Shown in pieces: positions 1 through 10,502 of a stretch of DNA of 64,000 bases (position 1 is the stretch's first letter; each line of letters starts with the position of its first letter). The notes under the pieces are model-generated. The model was given only the letters and a program-made list of their open reading frames with translations, had not been told where the DNA came from and ran no database searches. The position numbers and the translations under genes were made by a program. Origin of the DNA: Micractinium sp. NFX-FRZ (lineage: Eukaryota > Chlorophyta > Trebouxiophyceae > Chlorellales > Chlorellaceae); assembly GCA_029339195.1 (NCBI GenBank), contig JAPTJF010000029.1:1-64000 (forward strand), written 5' to 3'.

Positions 1-3
1 CCC

Positions 4-4
<1 letters not shown>

Positions 5-51
<47 letters not shown>
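5..51. repeat. 47-nt cytosine homopolymer
   Basis: An uninterrupted run of C, followed by more C-rich sequence to position 60. It lies just upstream of a likely 3' splice site at 82/83, so it may be an expanded intronic polypyrimidine tract. Its position at the window edge also fits a sequencing or assembly problem. Confidence 0.9.
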
Positions 52-82
52 ATCCCCCCCCATCTCTACTGCGTGACTGCAG

Positions 83-384
83 GCGATGCCCACCTGTCTC
101 TTGGCTCCCCATCTGCCCACCTGCCCGCCAGCGTGACGAGCCTGCTGGCCTCCCCACACTTCAACTGCACCTTTGCCCCGCCCACCATCACCGCCTACCC
201 TGGCGCAGCTGCCGCCACCCCTGGTGGATCCCCCGTGCAGCTTCCCGGCCTGGTGCTGCCCTGCTTTGCCTCCCCGCCGCCCACGGCAGCAGGCGCAGCA
301 GCAGCCTTAGCCTTCCGGGCGGCGCCGCCCTCAGCGGCAGAAGCACAGCAAGGCCAAGAGTCACCACAGCAGGAGCAAGAGGCT

Positions 385-425
<41 letters not shown>

Positions 426-3400
426 CTCCACTGCCGGCCCACCACCAGGCATGCTTGGCGTGCCACTGGTGCTGCCGCGCTTTGGCTGGGTGTCCTTCCA
501 GCCCAACGGCCAGGGCCCGCCAGGTAACTGCCCGCTGTACCTGCTGCCTTTTCTCTGCTGTTCCCGCAACTCTTGTTGTTGCGTCTGCACTCACGTGCCC
601 CCACCCACTGGTCTTGCCTGCCGACTTGCACAGTCGACCCGCGCCAGGCTGGCAGGCTGGCACGGCGCACCTTGTGACCATTGTTGGTCAGCGTCAACCT
701 TAGGAAGGCACCACCACCCCTCCAAGGACTCACCAACCACCTGTCACATTTCTTTCTTGCCTCCTGCAGGAGCCATCAACCTCATCCCCATCTCCATCCC
801 ATCGGCGGCTCCCACCCCAGCCGCCGCCCCCACTGCCAGTGGCGCCGACGCTGCTGCCCCTACCGGGGGAAGCGGCGGCGGCGGCGGCGGCAGCGGCACG
901 AACCAGAACGGCGGCCAGCGGCAGCGCGGCGGCCCCAGCCGTGCGCGTGGCCGCAAGAAGGCCGCAGCCGCCCCTGCCGCTTCTCCCACCCCCAGCAGCG
1001 AGTCTGCCGGTGGCCAGAAGTGAGTGCCTTCTGCTACGGTGCTGTCATTCCTTGCAGTTGTGGCAGAGGACGTGCCTGCCTGCAAGCCGCGCTTGGCGGC
1101 TGGCTGTGCCTGCGCATCGGCCGCCGCGCCCGCTCCCCTGCCTGGCCATGCTTGCTCGCAAACCTACACCCAGGCCTCCGCTACATGCTGCACCCCTCCC
1201 CAGACTTCCTCCCTTCCCTGCCCCCCTGTTCCCCTTCCTCTCAGGGCCGGTGAAGAGGATGAGGCGGAGATGCTCCCCCACTTGATGGCCCCTCACCACC
1301 ACTTCTCCCCCATGGCACCCGCCAGCCTGGCAGGCCCGGCAGCGCCCTCGGGTGGGTGCCCTGCGTGCTCCGCTTGGCTGCCGGCTTTTGATGGCTGGAT
1401 TGCCATGCCTTCCGCGGCTGTGCCATGCCTGCTGCTTGGACAGCTGATGCTGCCAGTCTGTGCACACACTGGGTTTGCTATTCTTGTGATGCCTGGGCCA
1501 ACCGCCACGTGGGTGCACCTTCATTTTGCTGCTCTGCTGGCTGCTGTGATCCCCAATCTTGCCCTGATGCTGGTGCTGCCACGCCCTGCTGCTTGCTGCT
1601 GCGCGCTCACTGCTCCCCTGCCCTGGCACCGTTGACATCAGCACAGCAGTTGGCCAGCACCCGGCACTTGAATCCTGGCTGACGGCCCCTCCCTGCACAT
1701 ATGCCCACTCATCAAGGGCGCTGCCCTAATTCCTGCTTCTGACCCTCTGCCCTACCCCCGCTCACACCGCAGGCCTGGCGGGCGCCGGCTTTGGTCTGCC
1801 ACTGCGCCACGACCTGATGCTTGCGCCGATGTTGGCAGTCAGCCCCAGGCAGGCGCTGCCGGCAGCCCCACCGCCGCAGCAGCAGCAGCAGCAGACTTTT
1901 TCAGCACTGCAACAGCAGCAGCACCAGCAGCAGCAGGCGGCCCAGCAGCAGGAGCAGGCGGCTGCAGCGGCTGCAGCGGCGGCAAGCGCAGGCGTGAGCG
2001 CGCGCCCTTTGGCTGTGTCTCGAGGCACGCCTGCTGTTGGCTCCAAGCGGGTGGCAGCTGGCGAGCCTGCATACGGCACCAAGGCAGCCGCACGCACGGC
2101 CCGGGAGGCGGGGCAACCGGCCCAGGCCGCCAGCAGCGCACCCCCCAGCAATCGCAGCAAGCCAGCACCCGCAACCACTGACAGTGGCGCCGAGCCTGCT
2201 CTCAAGAAGCAGCGGCAGCCTGCTGTTGCTGGCGACAGCGGCGGCGGCAGTGGCAGCACGCCGGCGCCAGCGCCCACTGCGAAGCAGACGGGCAGCGGCA
2301 CCACCAGTGACCAGAAGCGTCGCCGTGTGGCCCGCAAGTCGGCTGCTCCGCGCAAGTCAGAAGCGGAGGGGCATGCTGCCCGCAGCAAGGCTGCAACGCC
2401 GCCAGCCGCCGGGGCGGCTGGCGAGGCCGCGCCGGCTGCGGGGGGGGCAGCGGGCGCAGTGGGCGTCAGCCGCATGGCAGCCAGGCAGAAGCTGGCGACA
2501 GCTGGCAGGGTGCCAGCTGTGGCAGCAGGCGCAGCGGCCAGGCCCAAGCTTGCCACTGCCAGGCCTGCTGCAGCCAGGCCCAAGCCTGGTGCGACCAAGC
2601 CAGCAGCTGCCAAGCGTGCAGCTGCCAAGCCTGCCGCTGCCAAGCCTGCAGCAGCTGCCAGGCCGGCTGCTAAGAAGCAGCAGCAGCAGCAGACGCAACA
2701 GCAGGCGCAGCTGCAGCCGGAAGCAGCCGGCAAGCCTGCCAGCAAGGCCGGCAAGAAGGTGAGAAGCTCGAGTGCAGGCTGGCTGCCTGCAGGTGCCTGG
2801 TCAGCTGCTGTTGGTACTTCATTCTGCCTTGCTCTGGTGCTTGCACTTTGCCCTGCCTGTCCCAGCAGAGGGACTAACCCCTGATTGCCACCTGCGCCAC
2901 CTGCACTCTCCCTGCAGCGCCCAGCGCCTGATGCAGCCGCGCCAGCAGCGGCGGCAGCGGCCGCACCGCCGGCCGCCAAGAAACAGAAGACTGCGGGCAG
3001 CGCTGCCGCTGCCGCCGCTGCCGGCCCCAGCCGGCAGCAGCAGCAGACGCAGCAGAAGCGGCAGCCTGCCCAGATGAAGGAGCCCCCGCCGTCAGCGGCA
3101 GGTGCAGCAGCAGCAGCAGCAGCAGCAGGCCAGAACCCAACCCCTGCCTTTGGCAGCTTGGCAATGGCCAGCGGGCGGCAGCGGGCCGCAGCCGTGGCGG
3201 CAGCAGCCGGCATCAAGGCCTGCGCTGCTGCCGAGGGTGCGGCGCAGCCGCAGGCCACGCAGCTGCCCCTGCCTCTTCATAGGCTGGCGGAGGCAGCTGG
3301 GGCGCAGGAGTCAGATTTGGAGGACGAGGCAGATGTGGAGCAGGCGGGTGCGGCGGCCGGCCGCCAGCGCGGCGCCGGCGGCAGCGGCGCCGGCGGCGGT

Positions 3401-4834
3401 GGGCGCTCGCAGCGGCGCAGCCGCACCCGGGATGGGCGGCGCAAGGATCCTGTGAAGGTGGCAGCGGCACTGCTGAGCCGGCAGCGCATTGTGAGTGGGC
3501 CGGGTTGGAGTCGAGGGTTTGCGGTTTGAGGCCAGCAGCCAAAGGGATGCCTGGTGGTATGAGCCCCTGGGTTTGATGTGCGGTGCAAGGGTCCAATGGC
3601 ACTGGCGGCGCACCCCTGCTGATCCGGCAGCGGTTGGGGAGTCTGGCTGGGGGAGGGGGCGAGCAAGGGGGGAAGTCAAACGTGGGGGGCCGGGGTGTGT
3701 GTGGTATAAGGGACTGGTTGTGCGAGGCCAGCCAGTGCTCCGGCCTGCCTGCCCGCTTGGGCTCCTGCTGCGTGGCCACACTCCCGCACCAGTAGCAACA
3801 AGGGCAGTCTTACATACATGCCTTCCATCTTTCGCTCACTCCCCAATCCTGGCCATGCAGCGGCACGTGTGCACCCGCCCCTGGCCTTGCCCCCATCCCC
3901 TGCCCCTGGCCCCACCCCACCCACGCCCCGCCCTAACATATGTCCCTGCCTCCGCCCCACCACCTTTGTCATTGCCCCCACCCGTCTGCAGCCCGGCCAG
4001 CTGACGCGCATCCAGCGCTTTGCCTACAAGGCACTTGTCCACGTGGCCGCTTCTGAAGAGAGTAAGTGGCCAAGTGTCAGTGGATGTTGGCAGACGTTGG
4101 TAGTCAGGCCAATGGCGTGGGCTTGGCTTGCTGCCCTGCCTATCCTCCGCATCCTGGCGCCCCATCACCGCTCTGCTCACCGCCCTTGTCAGGCGTGCTG
4201 TGCAAGCAAAGAGGTGCAGCGCACCTTCCCTTGACAACCCACATACTCTGCGCTCGCCCCCCCGTTGGTCCACTGACCTGCCACATGCCCCACTCCCGCC
4301 CCACCTCACGGTTGCCTGCCTGATCAGGTGTGCTGGAGAGCGAGGTGCGGCGCACGTTTGGCAACAACCCGGACGTGTCCAAGGCGCTGCGCCAGCTGGC
4401 GGAGCAGGGTGCGACCCTTCCTTGGATGCTGCTGCTGCTGCTGCCGTCACGGGGCACACTTCTGCACTGGCTGCCTGCGTGATTCCAGATTGCACTGCCC
4501 TGCCTGCATCGGTCTCTCTCTGCAGGCAGGCAGGGTGGTGCGCTCAAATGGCGGCGGGCGCCTCATTCTGTTCTACTTCTGTCTCCCAACCTGAGCACCG
4601 CACTCTCTCCCCTCCCCTCACACTCTCCCTGCAGGCAAGGTGGTGCGGTCGGGCGGCGGTGGCCGCGGCACCCCCTTCTCCTGGGCTATCACCCGCAAGG
4701 GGCAGGCAGCGGTGGAGGAGGCTCGGCGGAAACTGGAAGCTGACGAGCAGCTGCTGGCCAGCAGGGCACCTGCAGGCGGTGCCGGCACACCAGGCGCGGC
4801 AGCGGAGGGAAGCCAGGCAGAAACTGCACCCTGA
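83..4834 (+). CDS. Ala/Gln/Lys-rich nuclear protein with C-terminal winged-helix-like domain (5'-partial)
   Basis: Exons 83-523, 770-1019, 1245-1351, 1773-2758, 2918-3490, 3992-4061, 4328-4408 and 4635-4834. All junctions keep frame and give about 901 residues, with the true start left of the window. Most of the protein is low complexity: a 13-Gln tract, Ala-Lys-Pro repeats and several KKxK or RGRKK basic patches, suggesting nuclear location and DNA or chromatin contact. The last three exons encode the only compact domain, from about GQLTRIQRFAYKALVHVAA through EVRRTFGNNPDVSKALRQL to VVRSGGGGRGTPFSWAI. This looks like a helix-turn-helix/winged-helix fold, and I recall similar segments in uncharacterised land-plant proteins, but I cannot name the family. 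No enzymatic motif is visible. The gene is convergent with the minus-strand PCD gene. Function is not assigned. Confidence 0.72.
385..423 (+). repeat. CAG(13) trinucleotide repeat (polyGln)
   Basis: Thirteen uninterrupted CAG codons inside the first visible exon encode a polyglutamine tract. Shorter CAG runs recur near 1880, 2680 and 3040 in the same gene. Confidence 0.95.
4190..4228 (+). repeat. Degenerate intronic copy of the start of the exon at 4328
   Basis: This intronic stretch, including an AG acceptor-like end, resembles 4325-4363, where the exon starts (GTGCTGGAGAGCGAGGTGCG). A second such copy, 4527-4560, resembles the start of the last exon at 4632-4667. Both copies sit upstream of the exon they resemble. 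Confidence 0.7.
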
Positions 4835-5281
4835 TGGCGAGGGTGCACAGCAGCAGCGCAGCCGGGCGCTGGCAGCGGGGCCGCCCTCTGACGTGGCGCA
4901 GTGGTCGGTGGCCGGGGCGCACAATCCGAGCTCTTAGAAGCGTGCCTCAAGAAGCGTGCCATGCATAGAGTAGCGCGCATGCGAGTGAAACGGCAGCCTG
5001 TTTTTATTTTGTGAACTCCTTTCAGACGAGCTTGCAGCAAGGGCGAGTGGTTACAATGAAATTCTGGACAGCGCAGTTGCGTGGCGGCAGACGTCGACAT
5101 GAAAGTGTGTTTACAAGGGGCAGGCGGGGCGGGGTGTGGCGGTGGTGTTGGCCCCGATGCCGGGAACACACGGCGGGGCCACCTGGCAGCAAGCACCAGT
5201 GCAGGTAGGTTGGATCCTAGAGGCTAGCCGGGCAGGCAGGTGCGTGCCACCTGGCTCCACAGCACGCCTCCCTCATCGACC
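4835..5281. other. Convergent 3' intergenic region
   Basis: About 450 bp between two convergent stop codons. It presumably holds both 3' UTRs. It is slightly richer in A/T around 4970-5060. I see no gene. Confidence 0.6.
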
Positions 5282-8200
5282 TCATGCCCAGAACTTGGGC
5301 TTGCGCTTGGGCAGCAGGTCGCTGATTTCCAGCTCGTTGATCTGTGGAGGAGGAGGGGAACGGAAGAGGGCTCAGAGGGGGAGTACAAGGCGGGGGTGGG
5401 TTGGCGGTGGGAGTGCGAGGCGAGGGTGGGTTGGAGGTACGAGTGCAAGGCGGGGGTGGGTTGAGGAGAAAGGGCACGATGCAGGGGCTCAGGTCCCTCC
5501 CTGCTGTGCATCCTCCTCCCAGCACCCACCTGGGCGCGCATCATGTTGCCTGTCCCCTGTGAGCCTCTGGGTCACAACCTTACGCACATGCCATGACGCA
5601 CACGCCACAACACCTCACCCACGCCTCACAGCTGTCTCCCACCTTGGCCGCCGTCATCAAACCGCTCTCTGCCAGCCCCTTGGTCGTACCCCTGACAAAC
5701 GCAACAGCCAGCACTCCACCCTTCCTTCTGTCCCTGCACAGCCTGTGGGCTGCCCACCATGGCGGCCATGAACCCTGCACACACGTTGTTATCCTTTCCC
5801 ACACAACCTGTAGCCTCCCCACCTTGGCCGCCATGATGAAGTCGTTCTCTGTGAGGCCCTTGGCTGCGTGGGTAGTCATCTCCGCCACCACGGTGTTGTA
5901 GCCAGTCAGGTGCAGGTCGGGGTGGTGCCCCTCCTCCTCGGCAAGCACGCCGATGCTGCAGGCGGGGACACACGGGCGGGGGGGACAGAGAGGCTTTCAA
6001 AAAGCAGATAAGGGCGAGGTGCAGGCCGGGGTGGTGGCCCTCCTCCTTGGCAAGCACGCCGGTGCTGCAGGCGGGAGGCGCGCGGGCGGGGGGCTGGAAA
6101 GGCTGTCGGGCAGCAGATGGGGGCGGAAAGCGAGGTGCAAGTCGGGGCGGCGGCCCTCCTCCAGCCTAAGAGAAGTTCTCCACTTCCTGCCCATGCCGAG
6201 GCTGCATGCTTCCCACCCTCGCTGCCCGCCCGCCCAAAGCCCGCACAGCTGCACCTTTGCCAGCCCTCCCTTCCCCTGCACCCCTCCTCCATTCCTCCAT
6301 TCATTGATTTTACAGCGCTGCAGCAGCACAAACGTGTGCCGCAGATGCTCCCCCTTCCTCTGCCGCCTCACTCACCGCTGGAAGAGGTCCAGCCCCGCCC
6401 GGAAGTTGCGGACCTTCCACTCGTGCTGGATGCAGTCTGCTCCCTCAGCATTCTTCACCACCCGCCAGCCAGCACACTGCAGGGCGGCAGGAGGGCAGCA
6501 ATGACCAGTACTGTTGGGTGTGCTGGCTGGGTGTTGGTTTAGGGGTGGGCGCAGGGGCAGCGGCGCGGCACAGGCTGCCACATGCGGGTGGCAAGCGGAG
6601 AATGGCGCACGACGAGAGTCAAAGCCCGCCCACCTGCTGCCCCAGGCAGCTCATGCCCGCCTCGTCCAGCTGTCTAGCAGCCTGCCAGCCCAGAAGGCGG
6701 ACGTAACAACATTTGTTGTGTCCTATCTCTCTGCCTCTCTCCCACCGGCCCCAACCCAGCAGGCACAAGCACACAAGCGAGAAGCCCGCCCACCTGCTGC
6801 GCCAGGCGGTTCTTGTCTGCCTCGCTCAGCGGCTGCACGCCCCCCTCGCACGGCACGCACTTCTTGTTCTTCAGACCCACGATCTCTGCCATGCCGTCCG
6901 GGGGCCTGCCATAAAAGAGTAGTGGCAAATGAGGGATGAGTTAGCACACACTTCTTCTTCTTCGCCAGACCCAACAGCTCAGGCATCGCCGCTGGCGGCC
7001 TGGAGAGGAGACCAACACAAACAGCTTATCAACGGGACGGCACAAAAAGATATAAGGTGCTGCAGGTTGCTCCACACGCACTCATCCCAGCTGAAGCAGA
7101 AGCGGCATTGGGGACAGGTACGGGATGTGGTTGCGGGAGAGGGCATGTGGCGAGGTAGTTTAACCTCAGCCGGCTCTGGTGTCGGAGCACGGCGGGCTGA
7201 TATCCGCGCGCTGGGGTCTGCTGTGCGGAGGGCTTCAGCCGCACGCGCGGCCAGGGGTAGCGCATGCGGATAGTTGCCTCCGGGTGTGCTGTTCCCATGC
7301 ATTTGAGCCAACCCCTGGAGGGGTCGGCTGCTGAAGCGAAATCATGCACGTGTGTGTGAACCCATGTGTGCATGGTCATCCAGGGTGCATGCATGCGAAA
7401 CAGCATCAGCGGCATGGGCAGCGGCGGCGAGACAGCGACAGGCGGCGGTGTGAGCATGGCGACACATCCGCTGTTGGCTGGCACGCTGGGCAGACGCCAC
7501 GGCAGCATGCAGCAGAGCGCTACCTTCTGGGTGCCAGCGCTCCCAGCTGACAATCCCGCCCGCCTCCTCCTGCCCCTTCTGCCCACCCCCAGCCCTGTGC
7601 ACCTGCGCCACGCCGCAAGCAAAATTTGGCTAGCTTCCATGGGGTCTTCACAGCACCTCTCCCTTCCACAACGAGCAGCCACACATGCACAAGGACGACT
7701 GTCGATTTCTGTCCCAACAAACAGGTGTGGAAAGTCTCACTCTGCACACCCGACGTAAAGAACTTGCTGCGAATTTGAAAGAAAAGAAAAGGAAAGAAGT
7801 CTTGATGATGAAGCTCACTTGATGACGTGCTCAGTGTTGTAGTTGCCCAGCACCTTGTCCCCAAAGTTGCTGCCCAGCTCGCCGGCCGTGGGATCACGTG
7901 CGCCAAAGTTCTGCGGCGAGCAATGGGGAGCGGGCAGGGAGGCGGCCTTTGCTGGTGGGGGGTGGGGTGATGTGAGGAGGGCGCCGCCGGTGGCCCTCGG
8001 CCATCGCCCCCTTGACCAAAGTCGCTCCAGGTGTGTGCCCCCCCAGCACATCGTGCCCTTCCCTGCCCCTGCACCCCATCCAGCAGCGAGCGCTCCACCT
8101 TGGGGGTTAGCGCCACCTAGAGCGCCCTCCCTCCCACCCCTCCCCCATCCATCTGCCCTCCTCCCGTCCCCCATCCATCAGCCGGAGCTTCAACCTAGGG

Positions 8201-8897
8201 CGCTCGCCCCGCCATGCCCTCCCCCCCTGCACCTGCGCTGCACCACGATCGCACGACAACCCGACTCTTCCAGAGCCTTTCAGCACTCCTCTCCCACCAA
8301 CGAGCGCTGCACCCCCCGCCCTCCCTGCACCTGGCGTTGGGCTGCACCGCGCCCCTCCTCTGACCTCACCTCTCCCACCAACGAGCGCTGCACCCCCCTC
8401 CCTGCACCTGCACCTGCACTTGCACCGCGACCCTCCAGACCCCTCACCTCTCCCATCAACGAGCGCTCCACACTGGGATCGACGCCCGCGCAGACCTGCA
8501 GGGCTCCACGGCGCGCGCTGCTCACGCCGCGACGCTGCGCCGCCTCGGTGACCTTGCGCTGCAAGCCGGGGGGTGGGGCAGAAGAGTGCAATGCACTGTT
8601 GGTGGGCAAGTTGTGAGCGCGGCTGGCCGGGCAGGGCGGGGCATGCGAGCACAGTGCGCTGGCGGGGAAGGGTCTGGAGAAGGCGCTCCGCTCAGCGTGG
8701 ACGTGCCGCCGACGAGGCGGCGGCGGCCATGCTCTGGCTCCCACCGCTGTCGAGGAGAGCTTGCAGGCGCGGCGGCGCACCTGGAATGCGCCCAGCTGTT
8801 GGCTCAGCCGTGCCGGAGCTGCAGGGGCGGTGGCAGGGGAGGGGCGGGGTGTTTCGGCTTGCAAAGCTGCGTTGCGGGACTCGGAAGCATGAGGCAT
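5282..8897 (-). CDS. Pterin-4a-carbinolamine dehydratase / RAF2-like protein, probably plastid-targeted
   Basis: Exons read on the minus strand: 8897-8781, 8558-8448, 7910-7819, 6905-6794, 6476-6376, 5955-5823 and 5341-5282, giving 241 residues. The central block (NFGARDPTAGELGSNFGDKV) and the order of segments match the plant plastid protein known as RAF2 or SDIRIP1, a Rubisco-biogenesis-linked member of the PCD family. PCD enzymes dehydrate 4a-hydroxytetrahydropterin to recycle tetrahydrobiopterin. The C-terminal PCD domain spans about residues 135-241. It keeps the catalytic signature GHHPDLHLTGYNTV with His188 and His189, plus His207 in MTTHAAKGLT, which I recall as altered in the Arabidopsis protein. 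The Ser/Ala/Arg-rich N-terminus resembles a transit peptide. The first exon is the least certain because it rests only on frame and splice sites. Several exons have degenerate copies in neighbouring introns. The gene is divergent from bL34. Confidence 0.88.
5635..5688 (-). repeat. Intronic copy of the 3' edge of PCD exon 6 (exon 5955-5823)
   Basis: This resembles 5816-5870, which covers the end of the exon encoding GLTENDFIMAAK plus its splice donor. It lies downstream, in transcription sense, of the exon it copies. A shorter third copy is at about 5744-5775. Confidence 0.75.
6017..6071 (-). repeat. Intronic copy of the 5' edge of the PCD exon 5955-5823
   Basis: This is nearly identical to 5908-5962, which holds the acceptor and the codons for the IGVLAEEEGHHPDL region. 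A further truncated copy lies at 6132-6163. The copies are upstream of the exon in transcription sense and retain an acceptor-like CTGCAG. Confidence 0.8.
6622..6671 (-). repeat. Intronic copy of the 3' half of the PCD exon 6905-6794
   Basis: This resembles 6785-6834, covering the codons for PLSEADKNRLAQQ and the GTGGGC donor. The copy would read LDEAGMSCLGQQ followed by the same donor. Skipping it gives the alignment expected for the PCD family, so it is probably not used constitutively. Confidence 0.8.
6948..7001 (-). repeat. Intronic copy of the 5' half of the PCD exon 6905-6794
   Basis: On the minus strand it reads MPELLGLAKKKKC after a CTCTCCAG acceptor, against MAEIVGLKNKKC in the real exon. 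The exon is therefore flanked on both sides by partial copies of itself. Confidence 0.8.
8079..8398 (-). repeat. Three degenerate copies of the 3' edge of PCD exon 8558-8448
   Basis: Copies at about 8079-8114, 8289-8315 and 8364-8398 resemble the exon end at 8442-8486, which encodes VDPSVERSLMGE. They lie in the intron just downstream of the exon. The copy at 8364-8398 retains a GTGAGG donor. Confidence 0.7.
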
Positions 8898-9283
8898 GGC
8901 ATCAGCACCAACCTGCCGCAAATTGCATGCTAAGACACCGGGCAATGTGCCACTGAAGTGTTGCGCAGGGCCTCTGCTGACACGGTGCGCTGCTTTCAGG
9001 GCCTTGGACCGCTGCTGACAAGCTGCTGAAATTTGCACAGTCGATCCTCGCGACTTGTGGAGCGCCAGGAATGCTGTGCGCCGAGAGCAGAGCTTGTACT
9101 GCTGCCGGCAGTACGCAAGCCAGATGGGCCTGGCGTCGAAATTGATGGCCGGCGCACCGCCCACGTCGAGCCTGGAGCAACATTACGCGCTAGCATCCGT
9201 TTCCGAGGAGCGCCAGTGGCGAGTGGCGACTGCGTGCACACAGGGGCGCTCCCCACAGCAGCTTGGTGCAGCTGAAGGTCACT
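8898..9283. promoter_or_regulatory. Divergent intergenic region, PCD (-) / bL34 (+)
   Basis: About 385 bp separate the two putative start codons of divergently transcribed plastid-protein genes, so it should hold both 5' UTRs and a shared or back-to-back promoter. I see no recognisable motif. Confidence 0.5.
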
Positions 9284-10502
9284 ATGCAGACTGTGCGCGC
9301 CTTCCGGGCGGCCCCTGTGGCGGCCCCCGCCCGGTGAGTGGGCTGGGGAGAGTGCTCTTGCATGGCCGCCTGTCTGCCCGCGCATTCCGCCGGGGCGCCA
9401 ACCAGCTGCACGACGTGTCTCACAACAAACGCCTTCCATGGCGCTTCCCCGCCGCAGGGTCACCATGCCCCGCAGCAACACCGTGCAGCGGCTGGCAGTG
9501 CGCAGCAGCCGGCCCCAGCAGCTCCAAAGCGAGTTCCTGGCGCCGGTGGCGGGCCTCAAGGGCCTGTGCGCCTCTTTCGCACGTGAGCGGGGAGGGCTGG
9601 GCTGCGTGCGTGCCAGACTGGGCCGGCGGCGACTGTGGCCAGCCGCCGTGTGCAGGTGCTGAGCTGCTTGTCCGGCCTCCTCCTGAGCCTCCCCCCTGCA
9701 TGCCTCCTTGCAGAGATGGTGCTGGGCGCCGCGCAGAAGCTGATGCAGGGCGGCCGCAGCGGGCTGCTGGTGGAGTGCAACAACAAGAAGGGCCTGGGCG
9801 TCACCCTGGGCGGCACCCGCCGGTGCGTGGCGCAAGGGGACATGAGAGCGGCCAGAAGCAGCACGCCAGCAGGCCGGGGGGACAGCCCTGTTTGCGATGG
9901 CAGATGCTGCAGTGTAGAAGCCCATTGCGCCAAGCAGCAGCTGTGGCAGCAGCCAGGAAGACACCAAGGTTCGGCGCGGCAGCAGGGCCTGGCGGCAAGG
10001 GGGCGAAGCAGCGGCGGCAACCCTGCAGGGCAGCACGGCCGTGGCAGCAGAGCTGTTGCAAGTGGAGGTTGCCACCTGCGGCATTTCTGCTGACGTGTTT
10101 TCTGCCCTTTCCTCCCTCCCATCTGCCTTGCAGGAAGCGGGCTCGCGTGAGCGGCTTCCGCGCGCGCATGGCCACCCCCGGCGGCAAGAAGGTGCTGCAG
10201 GCGCGGCGCAAGGTGCGCACCGCAGCGTTGCAATGGTGGTGGCTTCATACACAGCGTGTGGTTGCCTTGGGCTTGTGTACGTTGACGGGGGCCTAAGCAG
10301 CGTGTTTTGCAGCCCAACTGCGGTTGTAGCTTGCCTAACGGCAGCCGCACTTGTAGGCTTGGACTTGCTTTCATGCCCGCCCTCGTGCCTCACGCTCTGC
10401 CTGGCCTCGCTCCTGCTCTTTCCCGCTCCCTGCCGCTGCAATGCACTGCAGAAGGGCCGGAAGATCCTGGTGCCCGCGTCTGTGCCCAAGCGGAAGATGT
10501 AA
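9284..10502 (+). CDS. RPL34: Plastid large-subunit ribosomal protein bL34c
   Basis: Exons 9284-9333, 9458-9582, 9714-9822, 10134-10212 and 10452-10502 give 137 residues. The last 43 residues carry the bL34 signature: KRARVSGFRARMATPGGKKV, then LQARRKKGRKILVPA. This is the small basic protein that sits in the large subunit near the 23S rRNA 5' region. Bacterial L34 is about 45 residues. Here an N-terminal extension starting MQTVRAFRAAPVAAPAR, rich in Ala, Arg and Ser with few acidic residues, looks like a chloroplast transit peptide followed by a linker. The ATG was chosen because it opens the frame upstream of a GTGAGT donor. The stop codon overlaps a TGTAA, the usual polyadenylation motif of green algae, though it is probably too close to act. 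A mitochondrial location cannot be excluded from sequence alone. Confidence 0.92.

Noticed and set aside
1762..3258. Minus-strand open frame rich in Ala and Cys, opposite gene 1
   Set aside because: It is the complement of the CAG/GCC repeats of gene 1. No splice-supported or conserved content.
9055..10296. Long open frame on the plus strand overlapping bL34
   Set aside because: It runs through clear introns of bL34 and has the Arg/Ala/Pro/Cys-rich makeup of a GC-rich shadow frame. The spliced bL34 explains the region.
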